A DNA stretch of 6,409 bases from Prosthecobacter debontii (GTDB taxonomy: Bacteria; Verrucomicrobiota; Verrucomicrobiia; Verrucomicrobiales; Akkermansiaceae), in the NCBI GenBank assembly GCA_945883455.1, contig CAMCXJ010000121.1:1-6409 (forward strand), given 5' to 3'. Positions 1 to 5,799 of the stretch are shown piece after piece. The position numbers and the translations under genes are program-made. A model generated the notes under the pieces. The model ran no database searches. It was not told where the DNA came from and worked only from the letters and a program-made list of their open reading frames with translations. Each line of letters opens with the position of its first letter. Within the stretch, counting starts at the first letter, position 1.

Positions 1-126
1 AGACCAGGCTATGGTGGAGGCGGCGAAGTAGTTCCCCTCCCTTAGCCATGCGATCAGGGAGGCTCTCATTGCGGATCCGCTCAATCCAACTTCGACAAGC
101 AGGTTCGTGTCCAAATGAATGGTCAT
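1..126 (-). CDS. PIN-domain (VapC-like) ribonuclease toxin, N-terminal part only
   Basis: This is the first 42 codons of a gene that runs off the left edge. The protein begins MTIHLDTNLLVEV. A hydrophobic strand followed by Asp-Thr-Asn (D6, T7, N8) is the opening signature of PIN domains, whose first metal-binding acidic residue is this Asp. The visible part ends in FAASTIAWS, which matches the second strand just before the conserved Glu of the family, so the remaining catalytic acids lie outside the window. PIN toxins of the VapC type are Mg2+-dependent RNases that cut tRNA or rRNA when freed from their antitoxin. The ATG (126-124) overlaps the antitoxin stop (125-123) as ATGA, which implies translational coupling and a two-gene operon. 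The RNA target cannot be predicted, and whether the gene is complete is unknown. Confidence 0.82.
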   Translation of the reverse strand, partial: MTIHLDTNLLVEVGLSGSAMRASLIAWLREGNYFAASTIAWS

Positions 127-404
127 TCCCACCAATATTTTTTAGCCAGTCTCTCCAGACGGATTTCCTCCTTCATGTTGTCGGCTTGTTCTTGGGTAAT
201 GCCGTTTTCCTGCAACCATTCCATGGCTTGGATGGGAGTCATGCGGCTGGCTTTCATCGCCTCATCTTCTTTGAACTTACGAACCGCCCGGCGGATCACT
301 TCGGATTTTGAAGTGTTCCATTTCTTCGCGAGCAATTCGAGCGCACCCAATGTTTCCTGATCCAGCGACATGCTGGTGCGCTTTAATGTGCTTGTTTGGC
401 TCAT
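123..404 (-). CDS. Ribbon-helix-helix (CopG/Arc-type) antitoxin of the PIN toxin
   Basis: A 93-residue protein with the layout of a DNA-binding antitoxin. Residues about 7-13 (LKRTSMS) form the DNA-contacting beta strand. Residues about 15-28 form the first helix. SKSEVIRRAVRKF (about 32-44) forms the second helix, with the usual S-x-S-E-hydrophobic pattern of ribbon-helix-helix proteins. The charged C-terminal half (MTPIQAMEWLQENGI to KKYWWE) is expected to wrap around and block the toxin. Such proteins dimerise, bind a palindrome and repress their own operon. A perfect 12-bp inverted repeat does cover this gene's start. The ATG at 404-402 is chosen because the ribbon strand follows it directly and the upstream reading frame is unrelated in style. 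No Shine-Dalgarno sequence precedes it. Met12 is a possible alternative start but would remove most of the DNA-binding strand. The reading frame stays open upstream to 683, but only as an overlap with rng in another frame. Confidence 0.88.
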   Translation of the reverse strand: MSQTSTLKRTSMSLDQETLGALELLAKKWNTSKSEVIRRAVRKFKEDEAMKASRMTPIQAMEWLQENGITQEQADNMKEEIRLERLAKKYWWE

Positions 405-428
405 GTGGTAATGGGATACCACATGAGC
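399..428. promoter_or_regulatory. Perfect inverted repeat, probable antitoxin operator
   Basis: The arms GCTCATGTGGTA (399-410) and TACCACATGAGC (417-428) are exact reverse complements, 12 bp each, separated by the 6-bp spacer ATGGGA. The left arm contains the start codon of the ribbon-helix-helix antitoxin (404-402), and the spacer coincides with its candidate -10 hexamer. A perfect palindrome at the start of an operon whose first gene encodes a ribbon-helix-helix protein is the expected autoregulatory operator. That function is inferred; the symmetry is seen directly. Confidence 0.8.
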
Positions 429-439
429 GATTTGGTCAA
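411..439 (-). promoter_or_regulatory. Candidate promoter of the toxin-antitoxin operon
   Basis: On the minus strand, a -35-like hexamer TTGACC (439-434, five of six consensus bases) is followed after exactly 17 bp by TCCCAT (416-411). TCCCAT is a weak -10 hexamer (three of six) but keeps the first T and the final A-T. Transcription would begin about 6-7 bases further on, at or next to the antitoxin ATG (404), giving a leaderless or nearly leaderless message. This fits the lack of a Shine-Dalgarno sequence. The -10 lies exactly in the centre of the inverted repeat, so a bound repressor would exclude RNA polymerase. The -10 match alone is weak. Confidence 0.45.
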
Positions 440-458
440 ACCCAAAGCCGTCCTCGCG

Positions 459-490
459 AAAAGCAAACGCAGGGACAGGATGTCCCCGCG
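459..490 (-). terminator. Rho-independent terminator of the mre-mrdA-rng transcript
   Basis: Read on the minus strand, CGCGGGGACA (490-481) pairs with TGTCCCTGCG (477-468) across a TCC triloop. This gives a 10-bp GC-rich stem with one G-U wobble. It is followed immediately by TTTGCTTTT (467-459). The wobble pair becomes an A-C mismatch in the plus-strand transcript, and the T tract is on the minus side, so the structure works best leftward. It begins about 36 bases after the rng stop codon and ends about 20 bases before the -35 of the toxin-antitoxin promoter, the expected place for an operon end. The T tract is interrupted by GC, so efficiency is uncertain. A REP-like repeat is an alternative reading. 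Confidence 0.6.
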
Positions 491-495
491 ACGGA

Positions 496-514
496 CTGGG
501 ACTGCAAGTCCCAG
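496..514. repeat. Small perfect hairpin next to the terminator
   Basis: CTGGGACT (496-503) and AGTCCCAG (507-514) are exact reverse complements around a GCA triloop. The stem ends 12 bases after the rng stop codon in the direction of transcription and is followed by no T tract, so it is not a terminator by itself. It shares the GGGAC/GTCCC stem core and the triloop size with the adjacent hairpin at 468-490. This pairing of two similar palindromes resembles REP/BIME-type extragenic repeats. It could also protect the 3' end of the rng message from exonucleases. Confidence 0.55.
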
Positions 515-525
515 CCACATTCGGA

Positions 526-2112
526 TCACCCCTGCTCGATCGTCTTCTCGGTGGCGGCGTCGAGGATGGCAAAGCGTTCGCGGTTGAGCGTCGGGTCCGA
601 GCGGAAAATGAGGCGACCGGAGAGGGAGCGCTCGAGTTCCACGAGGACATTCGCGTCCTCTCGCTTGAAGCGGTTGAGAACATCGGAGTTCACGATCACG
701 ATGATGTCTCCGACTTGGTCGCGATGGTTTTGGATCACTGTATTTAAACGGCGCTGGATCTCGATGGACATGGTCATCGGGGTTTTGACGCGGCCACGGC
801 CTTGGCAATACGGGCAGGGTTCATACATCGAATCGCGCAGGGATTCGTTGAGGCGCTGGCGTGTCATTTCCATGAGGCCGATGGCTGAGATCTGGAGGAT
901 CTGGGTCTTGGCCTTGTCCCTTTTGACACGGTCTTTCATCGCCTTGTAAACGGCCATCTGATCGCGGCGATGGCGCATGTCGATGAAGTCGACGACCACG
1001 AGTCCGCCGATGTTGCGGAGGCGGAGCTGGCGGGCGACCTCCTCGGCGGCCTCGACGTTGGTTTGCAGGATCATCTTATCGACGTCCTTGGAGCCGCGGT
1101 TGCGACCGGTGTTCACGTCCACGGAGATGAGGGCTTCTGTTTCATCGATGACAATGTAGCCGCCGCATTTGAGCCAAACTTGGCGGGAGAATGCTTCGTC
1201 GATCTGTTTCTGGATATTTACCCGCTCGAAGATGGGCTGCGAGGCGGTAGGTAGATGATGGATGCGACGTTTCGCACGGCGGGAGATTTTCCCCGCGATC
1301 TCGCGGATCAGTTCGGTGGTTTCCGCGTCGTCGCAGAGCACCTGATCTACTTCCTCGGTGAGGAAATCACGGGCGGTGCGCTCGATGAGGTTGGGTTCTT
1401 GGAAAATGCAGCAGGGAGCCGGGTTGTTCGCGCGGCGTTGGTCGATGTTGTCCCACTGCTCAAGGAGCATGGCGAGATCGCGGACGAAGTGTCGGGCGCG
1501 CGTGCCTTGGGCTACGGTGCGCATGATGATCCCCATTCCTTCGGGGACGGAGAGTTTCTGGACGATTTGGCGGAGGCGCTGGCGCTCCTTCGGATCTTCG
1601 ATTTTCCGTGAAATCCCGAACTGCTCGGTGAAGGGCATGAGGACGAGGTAACGTCCGGCTAGGGATATGTTAGTGGTCACGCGTGGTCCCTTGGTTCCGA
1701 TGGGTCCCTTGGAAACCTGGATCACGATTTCCGATCCGATCGGGTAGATGTCCGGGATGTCCTTGGAGCTGATTTTTTTCTGAGCCTTTTTCCTACCCTC
1801 ACGCTCAATTTCCTCGAGTCCTCCGTCTAGGGCGGCGGGGATGGCGTCCCAGAAGTGGAGGAACGCATTCTTATCGAGGCCGATGTCAACGAACATGGCT
1901 TTAAGGCCTTGCTCGATATTTTTCACGCGCCCCTTGAAGATGCCGCCTACGATATTCTGGTCGCCTTCTCGCTCCACGGTGTATTCCTCGAGGACACCGT
2001 CCTCAAGTAGTGCGACGCGGCGTTCGAGTTTCTCGACGTTGACGATGATGGTGTTGCCTTGCGATGGATCGGCGGCGCCGATACCTAACATTCTTTTAAT
2101 TTTCTGAATCAC
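526..2112 (-). CDS. rng: Ribonuclease G/E family endoribonuclease
   Basis: A 528-residue cytoplasmic endoribonuclease that makes Mg2+-dependent cuts in AU-rich single-stranded RNA, acting in rRNA maturation and mRNA turnover. An S1 RNA-binding domain spans about residues 37-150 (GGIFKGRVKNIEQGLKAMFV). It holds a lysine-rich insert (about 103-118, EREGRKKAQKKISSKD) of the kind I associate with chlamydial and verrucomicrobial members. MRTVAQGT (197-204) matches the 5'-monophosphate sensor. The catalytic DNase I-like domain carries the metal ligands D332 (VDVNTG) and D375 (VVVDFIDM). CPYC (C433, C436) is the zinc-link motif used for dimer pairing. The length is close to E. coli RNase G (about 490), and there is no long degradosome scaffold tail as in E. 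coli RNase E, so RNase G is the better name. The start is GTG at 2112-2110. An ATG at codon 8 is an alternative, and neither has a clear Shine-Dalgarno. It lies 55 bp downstream of mrdA in the same direction and may share that transcript. Confidence 0.95.
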   Translation of the reverse strand: MIQKIKRMLGIGAADPSQGNTIIVNVEKLERRVALLEDGVLEEYTVEREGDQNIVGGIFKGRVKNIEQGLKAMFVDIGLDKNAFLHFWDAIPAALDGGLEEIEREGRKKAQKKISSKDIPDIYPIGSEIVIQVSKGPIGTKGPRVTTNISLAGRYLVLMPFTEQFGISRKIEDPKERQRLRQIVQKLSVPEGMGIIMRTVAQGTRARHFVRDLAMLLEQWDNIDQRRANNPAPCCIFQEPNLIERTARDFLTEEVDQVLCDDAETTELIREIAGKISRRAKRRIHHLPTASQPIFERVNIQKQIDEAFSRQVWLKCGGYIVIDETEALISVDVNTGRNRGSKDVDKMILQTNVEAAEEVARQLRLRNIGGLVVVDFIDMRHRRDQMAVYKAMKDRVKRDKAKTQILQISAIGLMEMTRQRLNESLRDSMYEPCPYCQGRGRVKTPMTMSIEIQRRLNTVIQNHRDQVGDIIVIVNSDVLNRFKREDANVLVELERSLSGRLIFRSDPTLNRERFAILDAATEKTIEQG

Positions 2113-2167
2113 GTTGTGTGTGTTGGTTGGAAATTATGTTTTGGTTTTAGTTTTCCGGAAATTCGGG
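2113..2167 (-). promoter_or_regulatory. A/C-rich rng leader with a weak promoter candidate
   Basis: The gap between the mrdA stop and the rng GTG is AT-rich compared with the flanking genes. On the minus strand it contains CATAAT (2138-2133, five of six -10 consensus bases). A poor -35-like TTTCCG (2161-2156) lies 17 bp upstream. The last bases before the start are a purine-poor CA repeat (ACCAACACACACAAC) that should be unstructured and has no Shine-Dalgarno. A 10-bp palindrome TTTCCGGAAA spans 2152-2161. This may be an internal promoter that lets rng be expressed separately from the cell-shape genes. The evidence is suggestive only. Confidence 0.25.
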
Positions 2168-4357
2168 TCACTCGCTGATGGGAGTGGCGCGCGGGATCAC
2201 TTGTCCCTCGCGGTCGATTTCCGGTGTGATGGTTGGTTGTGGAGAGATGGAGGCGGGCATGAGCCCCAGCGGAGTCTCGGGAAGGACTTCACCGACTTCA
2301 TCGCCGGTCTCGCCGAGTTCGTCGTCGGGGTTGGCGGCGGTGGTTTCGCCATTGGCGATTTCGGAAGCCTCGATGGAGGCGAGTACGTCCTTGAGGGGCT
2401 CAATGGCTTCGATGCGGTCGAGGTGGCCTTTGTATTCTGTCTGGGGCTTGAGCGGCAGGCGCATGCCGTTTTCCTTGGCGAAAAGCCCGGTGTAAACCGT
2501 ATTCACAAGTGGACCGCAGACGGCACCACCCGAGCCGCCGGCTTGGACGAGGATCACGACCGCGTAGCGCGGCTTGTCGAATGGTGCGAAAGAGATGATC
2601 CAGGAGTTGTTGGATTTCTTGCCGTTGTCGGTGGTCTGTGAAGTTCCTGTTTTTGCGGCTACTACGATATCCTCCATACGGACTTTTCCGGCGGTGCCAC
2701 CCGCTTCATTGACGGCTTTCCGCATGCCTTCGCGGATCAGGATGAGGTCGGTTTCCTTGACGCCGGATTGCAGGAGATCGACCTCAAGTTTCGGGATGTC
2801 GGGAACGAGGACTTTGCCGTCGTCGGCAGTCACTTTTTTTACCATACGCGGCTGGAAGTATCTCCCGCCGTTGGCAACGGTTGAAACCATGGCCGCCATC
2901 TGCAGCGGAGTGGCGAGCATATCGCCCTGGCCGATGGACATCATGGCGGTGAGCGCGGGGGTCATCACCGCGCCGGGGCGGGCGGCACGCCAAGAGCGGG
3001 AGCCGGGGAGGATTCCGGTATCTTCATTGGGAAGCTCGACTCCGGTTTTCTTGCCGAAGCCGACCAGCGAACAGCCTTCCACCATCGCCTTCCAGCCCAT
3101 CGCATTCGCCATCTTGTTGAAATACGGGTTGCAGGATTGTTGGATCGCCTCGGGAAGGCGCAGCGAGCCGTGGCGCCCGCCGCTCTTGTTGTAGATCCAG
3201 CAACCGATCTTATGGTTGCCGAACGGAACGAAGCCATCGCAGGAAAACGTGCGGCCCGCGATGCCCTGGACCGCGCCGGCGATGGCGGTGGGGACTTTCA
3301 TGGTAGAGCCGGGTTCGAAGGGTGCGATGGTGCGGTTGGTGAAAGGGGAGAGCTGTGGGTTTGATCCGTATTCGATCAGTTTCTCGCGTGAGATGGAGGG
3401 GATAAAAGCATTCGGATCGTAATCCGGAACGGAGGCCATCGCCAACACCTCGCCGGTATTGACGTTCATTACAACCCCTGCGGCCCGTCCCGCACGGCGC
3501 AGAGTATTTTCTAACAGAAACTGGATACGGGCATCGATGGAGAGCAGGACGCGCGCTCCGGTGCCGGGCTTGGTGTAATCGAGCATGCCGACGGTGCGGC
3601 CTTTCTCATCCTTCAGGACGGTCTTGCTACCTTCGGGACCGCGCAGATGTTCGTCCATCGTGGCTTCTACGCCGGCGATGCCTTTTTCATCGCCGATGTA
3701 GTGATCGAAAGCGCGTTTCTCGGCGGATGAGATATCGCCTTTCTCCCACTGCTTGAGATATCCGAGGACATGGGATGCCAGCGTGCCGTAGGCGTATTGG
3801 CGCTGGGGGCGGATGCTGAGCGTGACGCCAGGGAACTCGAGGTTGTGTTCCGCGAGGCGGGCGAAATCCTCGTAAGTGAGATCCGCGCGGTAGGTGAATG
3901 GGACGAGGCCGCCGTGGGTGAGGTAATGCGTGCGCAGCGCCGAGGCATTGTAGTTTTTCGCGAGGCCGATTTCTTGTAGTGGCTTGATCGTCCATTCGTT
4001 TACGATCGTAACGATATCCTTCTCCTTTTTTGCGCGCGGTAACCCGCCCTGCATCGTGAGGCGGTCGAGTGTGGGGGTATCTGCATTCTGGAGGCGGTAA
4101 ACTCGGGTAATCTCTTCAAGGTCAAAGGAAACTACGTAGTTGCGGAGGTTGCGGGCGAGGGGGATGCCGTTGCGGTCGGTGATCTCGCCGCGGATGCCGG
4201 GTTCGCGGACGGTGACGGTACGGTTCCCGGGAACGAGCGCCTGGAACTCATCCTGCCGCTCGATCTGGAACTCATGAAGGCGCGACAACAGGGTGCCGAA
4301 GCCAACAAGAATGAGGGCCGTTAGCAGGTAGATTCGAAATCGGAAGTGGGGTTCCAC
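2168..4357 (-). CDS. mrdA: Penicillin-binding protein 2, elongasome peptidoglycan transpeptidase
   Basis: A 729-residue class B penicillin-binding protein that cross-links peptidoglycan stem peptides during side-wall growth. A single N-terminal membrane anchor (residues 9-25, IYLLTALILVGFGTLLS) places the rest in the periplasm. The dimerisation (pedestal) domain spans about 45-240 and contains RGEITDRNGIPLA and FPGVTLSIRPQRQYAYG. The transpeptidase domain spans about 265-625 with all three active-site motifs: S351-T-M-K354 with nucleophile S351, S408-C-N410, and K569-T-G571. Beyond about residue 630 there is an extra tail of about 100 residues rich in Glu, Asp, Pro and Thr. Typical PBP2 (E. 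coli, 633) ends near there. The GTG start (4357-4355) lies 3 bp after the mreD stop, implying coupled translation, with no Shine-Dalgarno. The division paralogue FtsI was considered, but the mreBCD linkage favours PBP2. Confidence 0.94.
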   Translation of the reverse strand: MEPHFRFRIYLLTALILVGFGTLLSRLHEFQIERQDEFQALVPGNRTVTVREPGIRGEITDRNGIPLARNLRNYVVSFDLEEITRVYRLQNADTPTLDRLTMQGGLPRAKKEKDIVTIVNEWTIKPLQEIGLAKNYNASALRTHYLTHGGLVPFTYRADLTYEDFARLAEHNLEFPGVTLSIRPQRQYAYGTLASHVLGYLKQWEKGDISSAEKRAFDHYIGDEKGIAGVEATMDEHLRGPEGSKTVLKDEKGRTVGMLDYTKPGTGARVLLSIDARIQFLLENTLRRAGRAAGVVMNVNTGEVLAMASVPDYDPNAFIPSISREKLIEYGSNPQLSPFTNRTIAPFEPGSTMKVPTAIAGAVQGIAGRTFSCDGFVPFGNHKIGCWIYNKSGGRHGSLRLPEAIQQSCNPYFNKMANAMGWKAMVEGCSLVGFGKKTGVELPNEDTGILPGSRSWRAARPGAVMTPALTAMMSIGQGDMLATPLQMAAMVSTVANGGRYFQPRMVKKVTADDGKVLVPDIPKLEVDLLQSGVKETDLILIREGMRKAVNEAGGTAGKVRMEDIVVAAKTGTSQTTDNGKKSNNSWIISFAPFDKPRYAVVILVQAGGSGGAVCGPLVNTVYTGLFAKENGMRLPLKPQTEYKGHLDRIEAIEPLKDVLASIEASEIANGETTAANPDDELGETGDEVGEVLPETPLGLMPASISPQPTITPEIDREGQVIPRATPISE

Positions 4358-4360
4358 GGT

Positions 4361-4960
4361 TCAGGAAGATCGGCGTTTATTTTTCCCAGCCTCGGGATAG
4401 AGGGAGTGGTCGAAAACCATGGCAAGGCGGTAGAGAAGCCAGAATACAAGAGGTGAAAAAAGCATGGTTAGCAGTGCTGTGTAGGACATGAGGCGCAGGA
4501 TGGACCGGCTCATTACGAAATCCCCGCGCACGAAGGAGATGAGCGCGTAGTCGGCAGCGAGGTAGAGGAAAGTGGCAACGCCGGTGAGGAGCGCCGAGAA
4601 CTGCCATTTCCCTTTCCGGAACAGGGGGCTCAGACCCTGCATGAGAAAGCCCATTCCCGCGAAAAGCAGGATCGAGTATCCGAAGCGCAGCGACTCGGTG
4701 GGATGGGTGTAAATTTCGGGATCAACCAGCATGGGCGCGAGCGAACAGTGGGCGTCCCAGAGGATACCGCCGATGAATGCTAAAAGCAGCATGGTCGGCG
4801 TTGCGACGGATACCGCGGCGCAGAGAAAAACTAGGTGTACGATCAAGATGCGCGCATGGCTAAGACCGGTGAACGCAGGCACGAATTGCTGCACCAGGAA
4901 GGCGGTAAGTAGGAGAAAAACGGCGCTGAGATTGAAGCGTAGCAAGGTGGTGTGTTTCAA
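4361..4960 (-). CDS. mreD: Rod shape-determining membrane protein MreD
   Basis: A 199-residue, very hydrophobic protein. About five to six membrane segments are visible at residues 11-30, 36-53, 55-70, 93-110, 121-144 and 154-182. The loop ending GGILWDA (64-70) corresponds to the G-x-x-x-D element of the MreD family, and the basic C-terminus (GKNKRRSS) should be cytoplasmic. MreD is the inner-membrane partner of MreC in the rod complex that positions cell-wall synthesis. Its sequence is poorly conserved, so the name rests on topology and on its place between mreC and mrdA. The start is TTG (4960-4958), overlapping the mreC TGA (4959-4957) as TTGA. No in-frame ATG lies nearby, and the first membrane segment follows directly. 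The overlap suggests that translation depends on ribosomes finishing mreC. Confidence 0.88.
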   Translation of the reverse strand: MKHTTLLRFNLSAVFLLLTAFLVQQFVPAFTGLSHARILIVHLVFLCAAVSVATPTMLLLAFIGGILWDAHCSLAPMLVDPEIYTHPTESLRFGYSILLFAGMGFLMQGLSPLFRKGKWQFSALLTGVATFLYLAADYALISFVRGDFVMSRSILRLMSYTALLTMLFSPLVFWLLYRLAMVFDHSLYPEAGKNKRRSS

Positions 4961-5763
4961 TGGTTTTCGGAAAGTACTACGAATACCGTACCCAGGTCGC
5001 TCAGATCCACGGCGGGTTTGACCAGCGCTTCGGAGTCAAGCGAGCCTCTTTCAACCGAAATGAGGGTTCCAACTAGGATATTGGGTTGAAAGATCCCACC
5101 GCGGCCAGTGGTGAACACGCGCTGGCCGGGTTGGATGGATGCGTTTTTCGAAAGGAAGCGGAGGCGGAGTGTGGGGTTGTTGTCGAACTCACCGCGCTGG
5201 CCGCTCAGGATACCCACCTCCGGCGAGCCCTCGATGCGGACAGAGACTTGGCATTTCTCATCCGTGACAAGTAGAACGGAGGAACGGTTCTTGAACGGGC
5301 GGTCGATCAGGCCAACGAGACCATCGTTGGAAAGGACGGAGAGTTGAATGCCGATGCCGCGATCTTCGCCCGCGTCGATCTCCGCCGTCTGCCACCATGT
5401 AGTGGGATGGCGGCGGATGACATTCGCAGCTACGACATCAAATTGAGTGGCTTTCTTAAAATCCAAGGCGTGTCGGAACTCGGCGTTTTCGCGCTCCAGT
5501 TCCTTGAAGCGGGACTCGATGATGCGCAGCCTGCCGATCTCGCCTCGGATGGTGGAAAGCTCAGCATCCAGCTCCTTTGAATGTTTTGTTTCGCGGATAA
5601 GATTACGGGCCTTTGTTTCCAGTGAGGAACCCGATTTCAGGGTGGGCGAGATCGCTTGAAAATAAGCCACCTGAATCTCGCGCACGACCGGCTCACTGCG
5701 GGTGAGCGCCCACATAGCTCCCGCGAGGAACAGCAGCAAAGCGATTAGGTTTAGCGGTTTCAT
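4957..5763 (-). CDS. mreC: Rod shape-determining protein MreC
   Basis: A 268-residue bitopic protein. One N-terminal membrane segment (residues 4-20) is followed by a probable coiled coil for dimerisation (about 48-100, rich in Glu, Arg, Lys and Leu). The periplasmic double beta-barrel MreC core (about 108-265) comes last. Recognisable core elements are NDGLVGLID (146-154) and TTGRGGIFQPNILVGT (218-233), the latter matching the family's glycine-rich signature near the C-terminus. MreC bridges MreB filaments and periplasmic PBP2, and is thought to activate PBP2 by binding its pedestal domain. The ATG start (5763-5761) has a GGAG 12 bases upstream, slightly far for a Shine-Dalgarno and lying in a hairpin arm. 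The gene follows mreB by 36 bp and overlaps mreD by 4 bases. The length is normal for the family. Confidence 0.94.
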   Translation of the reverse strand: MKPLNLIALLLFLAGAMWALTRSEPVVREIQVAYFQAISPTLKSGSSLETKARNLIRETKHSKELDAELSTIRGEIGRLRIIESRFKELERENAEFRHALDFKKATQFDVVAANVIRRHPTTWWQTAEIDAGEDRGIGIQLSVLSNDGLVGLIDRPFKNRSSVLLVTDEKCQVSVRIEGSPEVGILSGQRGEFDNNPTLRLRFLSKNASIQPGQRVFTTGRGGIFQPNILVGTLISVERGSLDSEALVKPAVDLSDLGTVFVVLSENH

Positions 5764-5771
5764 GGCCGATG

Positions 5772-5794
5772 GAGTCTCCGATTAGCGGAGTCCC
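5772..5794 (-). promoter_or_regulatory. Intergenic hairpin over the mreC ribosome-binding region
   Basis: On the minus strand, GGGACTCCG (5794-5786) can pair with CGGAGACTC (5780-5772) around a CTAAT loop. This gives five strong pairs, one A-A mismatch, then three more pairs including one G-U. The 3' arm holds GGAG (5779-5776), the only Shine-Dalgarno-like sequence before mreC. Folding would therefore hide it. There is no T tract, so it is not a terminator. It could set mreC output below that of mreB or mark an RNA processing site. Short stems like this also arise by chance. Confidence 0.35.
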
Positions 5795-5799
5795 GGGGC

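Noticed and set aside
405..683. Upstream in-frame extension of the antitoxin to 186 residues
   Set aside because: The extra part overlaps the end of rng, crosses the terminator and operator, and has low-complexity Ser/Pro/Arg composition unlike the antitoxin. The ribbon-helix-helix fold begins directly after the ATG at 404.
308..949. 213-codon plus-strand open frame opposite the end of rng and the antitoxin
   Set aside because: It is antisense to two well-supported genes. Its product is rich in Arg, Ser and Trp with no recognisable domain, which is typical of a GC-rich shadow frame.
2152..2161. TTTCCGGAAA palindrome at the mrdA-rng junction as a regulator site
   Set aside because: A 10-bp symmetry with no second copy or partner regulator in the window is too short to call an operator on its own.
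2114..2641. 175-codon plus-strand open frame opposite the 3' end of mrdA
   Set aside because: The glycine- and valine-rich product mirrors the codon pattern of mrdA on the other strand and shows no family motif.
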